Below are positions 26,360 to 34,857 of a stretch of 64,000 nucleotides of DNA, piece by piece (position 1 is the first letter of the stretch; each line of letters begins with the position of its first letter). The notes beneath the pieces were generated by a model, which did not search any database, was not told where the DNA came from, and saw nothing but the letters and a program-made list of their open reading frames with translations. The stretch is from contig NZ_JALLIN010000011.1 in NCBI RefSeq assembly GCF_023630175.1, positions 1 to 64,000 of the forward strand. Direction: 5' to 3'. The position numbers and the translations under genes were made by a program. Source of the stretch: Streptomyces cellostaticus. Lineage in GTDB: Bacteria > Actinomycetota > Actinomycetes > Streptomycetales > Streptomycetaceae.

Positions 26360-28294
26360 TCAGCGCCGCGGGCCGGCCGCCGCGGGTTTCGGGGTCTTCG
26401 CGGACGGCACCTTCACCAGGTCCACGTCCTGCTCGCGGACGTAGGCGAGCCGGTGCCCGAACTGGATCTCGAAGTAGCGCTCCCGCCCCTTCACCACCGG
26501 GTTGGGGACGGCGCCGAAGGACTTGCCCGCCCAGGAGCCGAGCACGCTGGACCGGGTCACGTACCGCTGGCCCGCGCGCAGGTCGTACGGCAGCGGCGAC
26601 TCGGGCTGCTCGTCCACGCCGTCCGGGTAGGCGCTCTCGTCCGGCAGCGCGCGCCCGAAGACCGGGATCTCGCTCAGGCCCTCCTTGGGCGTCACCATGC
26701 GGCCGGCCGCGCCGACGGCCGTCGGGTGCTGCTTCGGGTTCTTGAACCAGGCCTTGTTGCCCTGGAACCAGATCGCCGTCCAGTCGCCGCTGCGCCCGGC
26801 GACCGCGAACGTCTGGCCGGCCGAGACCCGTGAGCCCAGGTCGTTGACGTCCTCCGTGGAGTCCTCGCCGTCCGGGTGCCGGCCCATGTCCTGGATCAGC
26901 GGCGCGTCGTCGGACGGCTCGGTGCGCAGGCGGACGGCGCTGGACCCGTGCGGGGCGCACGGGTCGCCCTTGCCCGTGCAGCCGGTGAACTTCGGCTTGT
27001 GGGTGGCGTAGTCGGGCAGCACGGTCACCATGGGGCTGTCCGCTCCGGCCGTCGCCTTCAGCGGGGCGCCGAGCAGGTCGAAGTAGTGCCGCCAGTCCCA
27101 GAACGGGCCGGGGTCGTCGTGCATGTCGGGGATGGAGTCGGCGGTCGGGGCCGGCACGTTGTCGTGGCCGAAGATGTGCTGCCGGTCCAGCGGGACGCCG
27201 TACTTCCTCGCCAGGTAGCGCACCAGGCGGGCCGAGGTCCGGTACATGGTCTCGGAGAACCAGGCGTCGGGCTGGGTGAGGAAGCCCTCGTGCTCGATGC
27301 CGATCGAGCGGGCGTTGACGAACTGGCTGCCCGAGTGCCAGGCCTCGTCCTTGGTCTTGATGTGCTGGGTGACGTGCCCGTCGTGGGAGCTGATCGAGTA
27401 GTGCCAGGAGGCCTCCGTCGGATCCTGCACGGTCTGGAACATGTTCGGCAGGATCGCCTCGGTGTCGTGGATGACGATGTAGTCGATCTTCTGGTCGCGG
27501 GGCCGGTCGGCCAGGTCGTGGTTGCCGTAACCGCCGTCGTCGTCGGTGACGTCGTAGGACGCGCTCAGCCAGGAACAGGACAGCTCCGGCGGGCACTCGG
27601 GGTCCTGGGCCCGCTGCGGGCCCGACCGGCCGGCGGGGTTCCAGCGCACCTCGGGGCGGGCGGCCAGGCTGACCCGCTGACCGACGTCGGTGGTGCGGTG
27701 CGCGCCCTGCCGGATCACCTCGAAGACGTCGTGCGCGTACGTCGCCGCCTCCGCCTTGTCGCTGGAGCCGGAGAAGCGGGTCACCGCGTCCCACCAGTCC
27801 GCCGGGTTCTTGCTCAGCGGTTTGCCGAGCGCCTTCTGGGTCGCCGCCAGCAGGGCGGCGCCGCCGCGCACGTTGGCGGCGGCGTCCAGCCGCAGCCGGT
27901 CCGTCGCCTCCCCGGTCAGGCGGGCGGCCCGGTGCAGGTCCGCCGCCTGCTGCTCCGGGCGGCCGCGCGCGGGCCGTGCCGCGGGGCGCGGCGAGGGTCC
28001 CGCCGCCCCCGTGATGCCGGTGTCCACCAGGTGCATCGGACCGTAGCCGCCGCCGGTGCTGGGGACGCCGGGATGGGAGTCCCAGCGCGACTGCAGATAG
28101 GACACGCCCATGAGGACGCTCACGGGTACGTGGTAGTGCTGCGCGGCGGCCGCGAAGTCGTCCTGGAGCCGCCCGTCCTCCGCCCCGCCGTCGTCGGACG
28201 GCGGCCAGGCCAGCAACGGCAGCAGCAGCGCCGCCGAGGCGGTGGCGCAGATCAGGCCGTTGCGTCCGCGTACGGCGCCGGGGACACGGGACAT
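26360..28294 (-). CDS. Secreted N-acetylmuramoyl-L-alanine amidase (Amidase_2)
   Basis: A 644-residue exported enzyme. It has a signal peptide (residues ~12-32), then a helical region with SVLMGVSYLQSRWDSHPG that resembles a lytic-transglycosylase-like fold. The Amidase_2 domain follows, with zinc/catalytic residues in YIVIHDTEA, the SIGIEHEGF segment and HIFGHDNV. The C-terminal ~220 residues hold SH3-like wall-binding modules (GDWTAIWFQGNKAWFKNP). It should cut the bond between MurNAc and the stem peptide. ATG 28294 has ggag eight bases upstream. It follows the M1 peptidase gene after a hairpin. Confidence 0.9.
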   Translation of the reverse strand: MSRVPGAVRGRNGLICATASAALLLPLLAWPPSDDGGAEDGRLQDDFAAAAQHYHVPVSVLMGVSYLQSRWDSHPGVPSTGGGYGPMHLVDTGITGAAGPSPRPAARPARGRPEQQAADLHRAARLTGEATDRLRLDAAANVRGGAALLAATQKALGKPLSKNPADWWDAVTRFSGSSDKAEAATYAHDVFEVIRQGAHRTTDVGQRVSLAARPEVRWNPAGRSGPQRAQDPECPPELSCSWLSASYDVTDDDGGYGNHDLADRPRDQKIDYIVIHDTEAILPNMFQTVQDPTEASWHYSISSHDGHVTQHIKTKDEAWHSGSQFVNARSIGIEHEGFLTQPDAWFSETMYRTSARLVRYLARKYGVPLDRQHIFGHDNVPAPTADSIPDMHDDPGPFWDWRHYFDLLGAPLKATAGADSPMVTVLPDYATHKPKFTGCTGKGDPCAPHGSSAVRLRTEPSDDAPLIQDMGRHPDGEDSTEDVNDLGSRVSAGQTFAVAGRSGDWTAIWFQGNKAWFKNPKQHPTAVGAAGRMVTPKEGLSEIPVFGRALPDESAYPDGVDEQPESPLPYDLRAGQRYVTRSSVLGSWAGKSFGAVPNPVVKGRERYFEIQFGHRLAYVREQDVDLVKVPSAKTPKPAAAGPRR

Positions 28295-28410
28295 GACACG
28301 ACTCCACATACGCAAGTGCCTCCGACCGCGCTCGTGCTGCACAGAGGGGGAGCGAGTGCTCCACGCCACCCCTCGTACGCTGCCGTGCCCACCGCGCCAC
28401 GTCGCGCCAA

Positions 28411-28436
28411 GGGTCACCGGCGTGGACCAGTGACCC
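28411..28436. terminator. Hairpin after the M1 peptidase gene
   Basis: GGGTCACCGG (28411-28420) and CCAGTGACCC (28427-28436) pair with one mismatch around a six-base loop. It lies about 40 bases beyond the stop of the minus-strand M1 peptidase gene and ahead of the amidase gene. Confidence 0.55.
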
Positions 28437-28476
28437 CGCCCAGGCCACCCGGTCGGCGGCGTGGCCGCCCGGTGGC

Positions 28477-30030
28477 TCAGTCGCTCTCGTCCTCGACCGG
28501 GTCCACCCGCCAGTCGGGGTGCCCGGGCATCGGCGGGGTGTGCGGCCCGTACAGCCACGGCCTCAGAAACGGTCCCAGATCCCGTCCGGTGACCTCGGAG
28601 GCGAGCGCGACGAAGTCGGCGGTGCCGGCGGCCCGGCCCCGGTAGCGGGTCACCCACGTCCGTTCGATCCGCTCGAAGGTCTCCTCGCCGACCTCCTCCC
28701 GCAGCGCGTAGAGCACCAGCGCGGAGCCGTCGTAGCGGATGTTCCGGAAGAGGGCCGGCTCGGTGGGCTCGGCGGGCGCCCCGTCGTCGTGCCGCCACTG
28801 GTCGTGCTGCGCGTAGGCGTCCCGCATCGCGTCCTCGAGGGAGACCCCGCCGTGCGCGTCGGAGTAGAGGCGTTCGTAGAAGCGGGCGTGCCCCTCGCTC
28901 AGCCACAGGTCCGACCACCGCCGCAGGGCGACGCTGTCGCCCGTCCACTGGTGGGCCAGCTCGTGCACCAGGTCGCGCTCGGCGTGCACCCGGTCGCCCA
29001 GCAGGCTGTCCCTCGGCACGACGGACAGCGACTGGGTCTCCAGCGCGACCGGCAGGTCGGTGTCGGCGACCAGCACGCCGTAGCGGCGGAACGGGTAGGG
29101 GCCGAGCCGCTGTTCCAGCCAGGACAGGTGCTGCGGGGTGAGGGAGCGGTACTCCCCGGTGTCCGCGACCAGGTCCTGCGGCACCACGTCCCGCACCGGC
29201 AGCCCGTGCGGCCCGGTGCCGTCGGCGAACTCGAACCTCCCGATCGCCACCTGGACGAGCTGGGCCGCGATCGGCTCCTCGGAGTCGTAGGTCCACCGGA
29301 CGCGTCCGCCCGGCTGCCGCTTCCGCTCGACGAGCCGGCCGTTGGCCACCGCCTGGCGGTCCGCCGGGGTGGTGATGCGGAAGGTGAACGGCGCCCGGAC
29401 GCTGGGGTGGTCGTCGGCCGGGAAGATCATCTTGGCGCCGTCGGGCTGCGGGTAGAGCACGGTGCCGTCGGGGGTGGGCACCCAGCCGTACTCGCCGATC
29501 GCGTCGCGGCGGTGGCGGCGCAGGCCCGGGTCGGCGGTGTAGGTGACCCGCACGGTGAAGGCGGCGCCGTCCGGGACCGGCCGCGCCGGGGTGACGACGA
29601 GTTCGTCGCCGTCGCGTTCCGCCCGCGCGGTGCGTCCGTCGACGGTGACCGTGTGCAGCGTGTTGCCCGCGAAGTCCAGGTCGAAGCGGGACAGGGCCTG
29701 GGTGGCGGTGGCCGTGATGGTGGCGCCGGCCTCGAACGGCGTGCCCGGCGCCCGCCAGTCGAAGGCGAGGTCGTAACGGCGCACCGTGTAGCCGCCGTTG
29801 CCGTCGAGCGGCAGCAGCGGGTCGCCGATGCCCCGGGCGCCGGGGGAGGGGGCCGCACCCGGCGCGCCCGCGCCGGAGCCGGGGGCCCGGCGGGCCGGGT
29901 GGGGGGCGACGTGACCGCTCTGACAGGAGAGGGCGCCGGCCACGAGGACGGCGCAGGCGAGCCCGAGGGCCGTACGGCGGCCGTGCGGGCCTGCGGAGCG
30001 GGCGGGGCTGCCGGACCTCGTGTGGTTCAT
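28477..30030 (-). CDS. M1-family metallopeptidase, exported
   Basis: A 517-residue protein with an N-terminal signal segment (residues ~18-36). It ends in ALSC, which may be a weak lipobox. The aminopeptidase-type beta domain leads into the M1 catalytic domain, with VALETQSLS (the exopeptidase-type Glu region) and HELAHQ at residues 356-361. The third zinc ligand is Glu379, 18 residues after the second His, exactly the gluzincin spacing. The large M1 C-terminal domain is absent, as in short secreted actinobacterial members. It should trim peptides outside the cell. It starts at ATG 30030, divergent from the VOC gene. Confidence 0.9.
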   Translation of the reverse strand: MNHTRSGSPARSAGPHGRRTALGLACAVLVAGALSCQSGHVAPHPARRAPGSGAGAPGAAPSPGARGIGDPLLPLDGNGGYTVRRYDLAFDWRAPGTPFEAGATITATATQALSRFDLDFAGNTLHTVTVDGRTARAERDGDELVVTPARPVPDGAAFTVRVTYTADPGLRRHRRDAIGEYGWVPTPDGTVLYPQPDGAKMIFPADDHPSVRAPFTFRITTPADRQAVANGRLVERKRQPGGRVRWTYDSEEPIAAQLVQVAIGRFEFADGTGPHGLPVRDVVPQDLVADTGEYRSLTPQHLSWLEQRLGPYPFRRYGVLVADTDLPVALETQSLSVVPRDSLLGDRVHAERDLVHELAHQWTGDSVALRRWSDLWLSEGHARFYERLYSDAHGGVSLEDAMRDAYAQHDQWRHDDGAPAEPTEPALFRNIRYDGSALVLYALREEVGEETFERIERTWVTRYRGRAAGTADFVALASEVTGRDLGPFLRPWLYGPHTPPMPGHPDWRVDPVEDESD

Positions 30031-30163
30031 GGCCGCACTATGTCAGCAAAGCGGTGAATCATCTCTTATTTTCCTATCAACACTTTCGTGCCTGTCTGTC
30101 ACTTTCTCGGATGGTTTGCGGCATAGTGGCGGGCGTCTTGGCACCGGCCCCAGGAGGAAACGC

Positions 30164-30937
30164 ATGCTCGGCACCGACTTCCGCACCGGATCGCCTGTCT
30201 GGCTCGACCTCGGAAGCCCGGACACCGACGCGAGCGCGGCCTTCTACGGGGCGGTCTTCGGCTGGCAGTTCGCCTCCGCCGGGCCGGAAGCGGGCGGCTA
30301 CGGGTTCTTCCTGAAGGACGGCAGGACCGTCGCCGCGCTCGGGCACCTCACCGAACCGGGCGCCGCCCCGGCCTGGATGACGTACTTCCACACCGATGAC
30401 ATCCAGGCCACGGCTCGTGCCGTGGTCGCGGGCGGCGGCACGGTGCGCGTCGAGCCGATGAGCGTGGGCGAGGGCTCGATGGCCCAGTTCACCGACCCCC
30501 AGGGCGCCCGGTTCGCGGTGCTGCGGTCCCCCATGGGGCTGCAGCGGACCTCCGAGGACGACGCCCTGGTGTGGGTCGAACTGCACACCACCGACCCCGA
30601 CGCCGCGGTCCGGTTCTACGGCGGGGTCTTCGGCTGGCGTTCGGCGGACATGACGGCGCCCGGCATGACGTACCAGGTGCTCAGCATCGCCGACGGCGAC
30701 CAGCAGGAGGGCGCCTTCGGCGGGGTGGCCCCGCTGCAGGGGGGCCAGGGGGACCCGCGCTGGGTGCCGTACTTCGCCGTGTCCGACCCGGAGGCCGTCG
30801 TCGCCGCCGCGCGGGCCGCGGGCGCGACGGTGCTCATGCCCGCGGTGGACGTCCCGGACGTCGGCACCATCGCCTGGCTGAGCGCGCCCGACCGGTCCGT
30901 GTTCGCCGTGCTGCGGCCGAACCCGCGCCAGGGCTGA
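30164..30937 (+). CDS. Two-domain VOC (glyoxalase-fold) protein
   Basis: A 257-residue protein made of two tandem VOC units (residues ~8-125 and ~135-255). Each starts with W(L/V)(D/E)L and contains a xFYGxVFGW motif. Metal-ligand positions (Glu/His) are only partly kept: VWVELHTTD in the second unit, WLDLGSPD in the first. Many such Streptomyces proteins are annotated as glyoxalase/bleomycin-resistance-like or hydroxylase without proven substrate. ATG 30164 follows aggagga. The AT-rich divergent region 30031-30163 should hold its promoter and that of the M1 gene. Confidence 0.87.
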   Translation: MLGTDFRTGSPVWLDLGSPDTDASAAFYGAVFGWQFASAGPEAGGYGFFLKDGRTVAALGHLTEPGAAPAWMTYFHTDDIQATARAVVAGGGTVRVEPMSVGEGSMAQFTDPQGARFAVLRSPMGLQRTSEDDALVWVELHTTDPDAAVRFYGGVFGWRSADMTAPGMTYQVLSIADGDQQEGAFGGVAPLQGGQGDPRWVPYFAVSDPEAVVAAARAAGATVLMPAVDVPDVGTIAWLSAPDRSVFAVLRPNPRQG

Positions 30938-31155
30938 GGCGTCCCCCGCCGGGCGGACCGGCCCTCGGCCGCCCGGGGTGTTCTGTTACGCCGTTCCGGT
31001 GCCCCTCCCGCCGCAGTTCGGCGCTCCGTCCCCGCGCCGCGCATTGAATGCACCGTGCCGCGTGAAGGGCGTCCGCTCCGTGCCGTCCCGTCGCGCGTCC
31101 ACGAACATGCCCGCGTAGCCGGTGCCCCGCGGGCACCGGAGGAGAAGGGACTCGG

Positions 31156-31848
31156 ATGCGCGTACTGCGCCGTCTCCTGTGGAGCGCGCTCGCCTCGACG
31201 CTCCTGCTGTTCGGGGCCGTGCCGGCCCCCGCCCAGGCCGCCGGAGCGCACCTCCGCCACGACAGCCGCGCCTGCCCGGTCGCCCACCGGACGGCGAGCC
31301 TGACCAAGGCGCCGCCCGCCGGGCTGCAGAACTACTACCGCGACGACTGGCGGCTGGGCCCCAGCCACCTGCCCGGCAGCGGCCCCGTCGCGCGGATGCT
31401 CAAGGGCTGGAAACCGCAGGACGGCACCTCCTCCTACTGGTTCCTGGGCTGCTACTGGCAGACCGACCAGCAGAACGTGTCCGGCTGGTGGTACCCGGAC
31501 AACAACGGCTTCGTGCTGCGCGACGGCCGCCCCGTGCAGAAGGCCGAGACGCTCCGCAGGGGGCGGCTCGTCGACCTGTTCGGCAGCGGCCGCGGCAACT
31601 TCCTGGCGCCGGCCGGCACGCCGTACGCCGAGCGGGCCATCCCGCCGACCAACCTGGACGAGTACGACCCGGCCGCCCCGCCGTTCAACTACCACCTCTA
31701 CCGCGTCATCGAGGACTTCACGGTCCAGGCCGGCCCCATCAGGCCCTGGTTCGGACAGCCGGGACTCGGCCGGCAGTTCATGACGGCCAGGAGCGTCCCG
31801 GACCTGATCGCCACCGGGAAGCTGAAGGAGATCACGCGGGCGGCGTAG
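31156..31848 (+). CDS. Secreted TNT-domain protein (putative NAD+ glycohydrolase)
   Basis: A 230-residue protein with a clean signal peptide (Ala-X-Ala near residue 28). The C-terminal ~120 residues match the tuberculosis necrotizing toxin (TNT) domain: WYPDNNGFV, LRRGRLVDLFGSGRGNFLAP, GTPYAERAIPP, a YRV strand and PWFGQPGLGRQF, which holds the Gln region important in TNT. The M. tuberculosis domain hydrolyses NAD+ and is held by an immunity protein, IFT. Here the domain is exported by a plain signal peptide and no IFT-like gene is adjacent. ATG 31156 follows ggaggagaaggga. Activity is inferred from the family. Confidence 0.83.
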   Translation: MRVLRRLLWSALASTLLLFGAVPAPAQAAGAHLRHDSRACPVAHRTASLTKAPPAGLQNYYRDDWRLGPSHLPGSGPVARMLKGWKPQDGTSSYWFLGCYWQTDQQNVSGWWYPDNNGFVLRDGRPVQKAETLRRGRLVDLFGSGRGNFLAPAGTPYAERAIPPTNLDEYDPAAPPFNYHLYRVIEDFTVQAGPIRPWFGQPGLGRQFMTARSVPDLIATGKLKEITRAA

Positions 31849-31872
31849 GTCCCGGACGGCGGGCCCGGCCCA

Positions 31873-32052
31873 TCGGCCGGGAGCGCGGAACGCCACCTGC
31901 CGGCGGGCGGCCCCGCCGGTCTCCTCGAGGGTGGGCAGCGGGGCGGCCCGGGTGTGCGGGGCGCCGCCGGCCTCGACGGTGAGGCCGACGGCGGCCATGG
32001 ACGCCGCGTCGGGGAGGTCGACGACGAGCACGACGCCGTCGGCCCCGAAGGC
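31873..32052 (-). pseudogene. Remnant of a GYD-domain gene
   Basis: On the minus strand this stretch encodes the second half of a GYD domain: FGADGVVLVVDLPDAASMAA, then a segment ending TRAAPLPTLEE and RQVAFRAPGR. The first ~45 residues expected of the family are missing, and no start codon or stop fits the usual gene. The frame simply runs on into the TNT gene antisense. The missing 5' end would lie where repeat copy B begins (32143), so the gene was probably broken by the event that placed or rearranged the repeat. Confidence 0.7.
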
Positions 32053-32142
32053 CCGAGCACACCCGGTACGCGGGCTTCCGGCCGGCACGCCGGGAGGCGC
32101 CCACCGGACGCCGCTCCTCTACGGGCGAAGCCTGCCCGGCGC

Positions 32143-32315
32143 CGCACCAAGGGCCGTCCCGTGATCCCCGGTGGGGGCGGCGCACGGCGTCGGATGCGGT
32201 GCGTCGCACGGCGGAGGGTCGTCCTCGTGCCGGGCGTATTCGGGCGATCCGACAGCGCGGCGAGGTGCCGCAGCCGTCGTCGTGCGCCCGCCGGGGATCG
32301 CGGGACAGCCCTTAG
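32143..32315. repeat. Intergenic repeat, copy B
   Basis: It begins CAAGGGCCGTCCCGTGATCC and ends with its near-exact reverse complement (GGATCGCGGGACAGCCCTT), giving 24-bp inverted ends with two mismatches. Inside, it matches copy A (13029-13203) in inverse orientation along nearly its whole length. It ends about 11 bases before the SigJ start codon, so the promoter of that gene must lie inside or beyond it. It is non-coding. Confidence 0.85.
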
Positions 32316-32326
32316 GATCCGTAGTC

Positions 32327-33271
32327 ATGGCACTGACCGTGCACGACGTGGACCGGTTCGAGGCGTCCAGGCCCCGCCTCGAGGCCGTCGCCTACCGCCT
32401 GCTCGGCTCGGCGGCCGAGGCGGAGGACGCCGTGCAGGAGACGTTCCTGCGCTGGCAGGCCGCCGACCTCGGCCGTATCGAGGTGCCCGAGGCCTGGCTG
32501 ACGAAGGTGCTCACCAACCTGTGCCTCAACCAGCTCGCCTCGGCCCGTGCGCGGCGCGAGACGTACGTCGGCCAGTGGCTTCCCGAGCCGCTGCTCGCCG
32601 GGGACCCGATGCTCGGCCCCGCCGACACCGCCGAGCAGCGCGAGTCGGTCTCGTACGCGGTCCTCACCCTCCTGGAGCGGCTGTCCCCCAACGAGCGCGC
32701 GGTGTACGTGCTGCGGGAGGCGTTCGACTACCCGCACCGGGAGATCGCCGAGATCCTCGACCTCACCGAGGCCGCCAGCCAGCAGATCCTCCACCGCGCC
32801 AGGAGCCACCTCGCGCGGGGCAGGGCCCGCACCGAGATCGACGAGGCCGCCGCCCGGCGGATCGTGGAGGAGTTCCTGGCGGCCGCGACCAGCGGCCGGA
32901 CCGAGCCCCTGGTGCGGCTGCTCACCCAGGACGCCGTCGCGATCGGTGACGGCGGCGGCAAGGTCCCGGCCCGCAGCAAGGCGTTCGAGGGCGCCGTCGC
33001 GGTCGCGAAGTTCCTGCGCGGACTGTTCAAGCCGGGCAAGGCCAAGCGGGCCCTGGTCGGCGGCTCGCCCGAGGTCCACGCCGCGACGGCCAACGGCGGC
33101 CCGGCCGTCGTGGTGGTCCTGGACGGCCGGGTCATCGGCGTCCTGTGCCTGGAGGTCACCGCCGACGGCATCGCCGCGCTCCGCAGCCAGATCAACCCCG
33201 ACAAGCTGCAACGCGCGACCGGTCGCTGGGCGGCCGCCGACCACGGAGCACCCCTGTTCCACGCCTTCTGA
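32327..33271 (+). CDS. sigJ: ECF41-type sigma factor (SigJ-like) with SnoaL-like C-terminal domain
   Basis: A 314-residue sigma factor. Sigma region 2 (YRLLGSAAEAEDAVQETFLRW) and region 4 (NERAVYVLREAFDYPHREIA) are followed by a ~130-residue SnoaL/NTF2-like extension carrying DGGGK, the hallmark of the ECF41 group. In that group the extension replaces an anti-sigma factor and controls activity. Group members usually control a neighbouring oxidoreductase, epimerase or carboxymuconolactone decarboxylase gene. Here an FAD oxidoreductase gene follows 93 bases later. ATG 32327 has agga nine bases upstream, directly at the edge of repeat copy B. Confidence 0.9.
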   Translation: MALTVHDVDRFEASRPRLEAVAYRLLGSAAEAEDAVQETFLRWQAADLGRIEVPEAWLTKVLTNLCLNQLASARARRETYVGQWLPEPLLAGDPMLGPADTAEQRESVSYAVLTLLERLSPNERAVYVLREAFDYPHREIAEILDLTEAASQQILHRARSHLARGRARTEIDEAAARRIVEEFLAAATSGRTEPLVRLLTQDAVAIGDGGGKVPARSKAFEGAVAVAKFLRGLFKPGKAKRALVGGSPEVHAATANGGPAVVVVLDGRVIGVLCLEVTADGIAALRSQINPDKLQRATGRWAAADHGAPLFHAF

Positions 33272-33272
33272 A

Positions 33273-33298
33273 CCCGATGTGACCCGCTTCACATCGGG
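33273..33298. promoter_or_regulatory. Perfect 10-bp dyad with CRP-like core
   Basis: CCCGATGTGA (33273-33282), six bases, TCACATCGGG (33289-33298). The core TGTGA-N6-TCACA equals the CRP consensus. The whole can also act as a hairpin terminator for sigJ, whose stop codon lies two bases upstream. TGTCAGG (33303-33309) just downstream resembles the ECF41 -35 element TGTCACA and may start the oxidoreductase transcript. Confidence 0.6.
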
Positions 33299-33364
33299 AA
33301 CCTGTCAGGAAACGGCGGGCCGCCCGGTTCAAGGGGCGAATCCGCTGAAGACAGGAGCAGGGAC

Positions 33365-34552
33365 ATGCAGCACCGCATCGTCGTCCTCGGAGCCGGATAC
33401 GCCGGGGCCGTCGCCGCCGGACGCCTCGCCCGGCGGCTGCGCCCCGAAGACGTCGCCATCACCCTCGTCAACGCCCAGCCCGACTTCGTCGAGCGCGTCC
33501 GGATGCACCAGCTCGCGGCCGGCCAGGAGCTGCGGCCCCGGCCCCTCGGCGCCATGTTCGCCGGCACCGGCGTCCATCTGCGCCTCGGCGAGGTCACCGG
33601 CGTCGACGCCGACCGGGCGAAGGTGGCCGTCACGACCGCGGACGGCGCCGAGGAACTGGCGTACGACACCCTCGTGTACGCCCTCGGCAGCGGCTGGAGC
33701 GACCAGGGCGTCCCCGGCACCGCCGAACACGCCCACGAGATCGCGGGCCGTGCCGGCGCGCTCCGGCTGCGCGAGCGGCTGGCCGGCCTGGAGGCCGGCC
33801 GGGCCGTGGTCGTGGTCGGGGGCGGACTCACCGGCCTGGAGGCGGTGACCGAGATCGCCGAGGCCCGCCCCGACCTCGACGTGGCCCTCGTCGCGCGCGG
33901 CGGCCTCGGCGACCGGCTCTCGCCCAGGGGCGGCCGTCACCTGCGGAAGGTCCTCGGCCGGCTCGGCGTCACCGTGCACGAGCACGCCACCGTCACCGCC
34001 GTCGAGGCCGACCGGGTGGTGACCGCCGGCGGCGGGACCATCCCGGCCGCGGTCACCGTGTGGACCACCGGCTTCGCCGTCCACCCGATCGCGCGGGCCA
34101 CCACCCTGGAGGTCACCGGCACCGGCCGGATCGTGGTCGACGGCACCATGCGCTCGGTGTCCCACCCGGACGTCTACGCCATCGGCGACGCGGCCATGGC
34201 GACGGGCGCCGCCGGCCTGCCGCTGCGGATGTCCTGCGCCTCGGGCGTGCCCACCGCATGGCAGGCCGCCGACGCCATCGCGGCCCGCCTGACCGGCGGG
34301 AAGCTGCCTAACGTGCCGCTGCGCTACGTCAACCGGTGCGTGTCACTGGGCCGCGGCGAGGGCCTGATCCAGTACGTCACCGCCGACGACCGGGCCGTCC
34401 GGGCGGCCCTGACCGGACGGCTCGCGGCCCTGTACAAGGAACTGGTCTGCAAGGGCGCGGCCTGGGGCGTCGCCCATCCGACGCTCGGCGTCCCCGGCCG
34501 GCGCCGCCGCGTCGTGCGGCAGCCGGTCCGGGCGGTCCGGACCGCCGCGTGA
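33365..34552 (+). CDS. NAD(P)/FAD-dependent oxidoreductase (NDH-2-like)
   Basis: A 395-residue flavoprotein of the pyridine-nucleotide-disulfide fold. The FAD motif GAGYAGAVAAG is at residues 8-18, the NAD(P) motif GGGLTGLEAVTEIAE near residue 155 and the second FAD-binding region DVYAIGDAAMA near residue 275. There is no redox-active CxxxxC, so it resembles type II NADH dehydrogenases or sulfide-quinone-reductase relatives. It lacks a clear membrane helix. ATG 33365 follows caggagcaggga. It is the probable target of the upstream ECF41 sigma factor, as in many ECF41 loci. Confidence 0.88.
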   Translation: MQHRIVVLGAGYAGAVAAGRLARRLRPEDVAITLVNAQPDFVERVRMHQLAAGQELRPRPLGAMFAGTGVHLRLGEVTGVDADRAKVAVTTADGAEELAYDTLVYALGSGWSDQGVPGTAEHAHEIAGRAGALRLRERLAGLEAGRAVVVVGGGLTGLEAVTEIAEARPDLDVALVARGGLGDRLSPRGGRHLRKVLGRLGVTVHEHATVTAVEADRVVTAGGGTIPAAVTVWTTGFAVHPIARATTLEVTGTGRIVVDGTMRSVSHPDVYAIGDAAMATGAAGLPLRMSCASGVPTAWQAADAIAARLTGGKLPNVPLRYVNRCVSLGRGEGLIQYVTADDRAVRAALTGRLAALYKELVCKGAAWGVAHPTLGVPGRRRRVVRQPVRAVRTAA

Positions 34553-34857
34553 CCGCGCGGGCCGGGACACCCCCGCGGTGACGGTCGCCGCTGCCACGCC
34601 TCTCGGGTCTCCCTGGTCCCGGTGGCGGCAGCGCGGCGGTCCCCCCGGCATGCGCGGCCCGGCGAACACTGCCGGGCACCGGCAATGCGCCGGCCGCTGC
34701 CGGTCGGGCAGCATGGCGGGCGGGGAGCAGCACGGACGGCTCCGGTGCCGGCACCGGCAGGTGCCCGGCGCCGGGCCGCGTTCGCCTGCCGTCGACCGTG
34801 CCGCCCGCGCCGCCGGCCGGCGCGGAAGGCCGAGAACGTCCGTACCCGGGAGGCCCG
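34553..34857. other. Non-coding stretch without recognised feature
   Basis: This gap of about 300 bases between the oxidoreductase gene and a small membrane-protein gene is rich in short GC dyads (for example around 34655-34720). I see no convincing gene, promoter or repeat match in it. Confidence 0.5.

Noticed and set aside
30616..31872. Continuation of the GYD remnant frame across the TNT and VOC genes
   Set aside because: Protein-like character stops at about 31873. Beyond that the frame is antisense to well-supported genes.
34553..34857. Antisense open frames in the gap after the oxidoreductase
   Set aside because: They are long only through lack of stops in GC-rich DNA; no conserved motif or ribosome site supports them.
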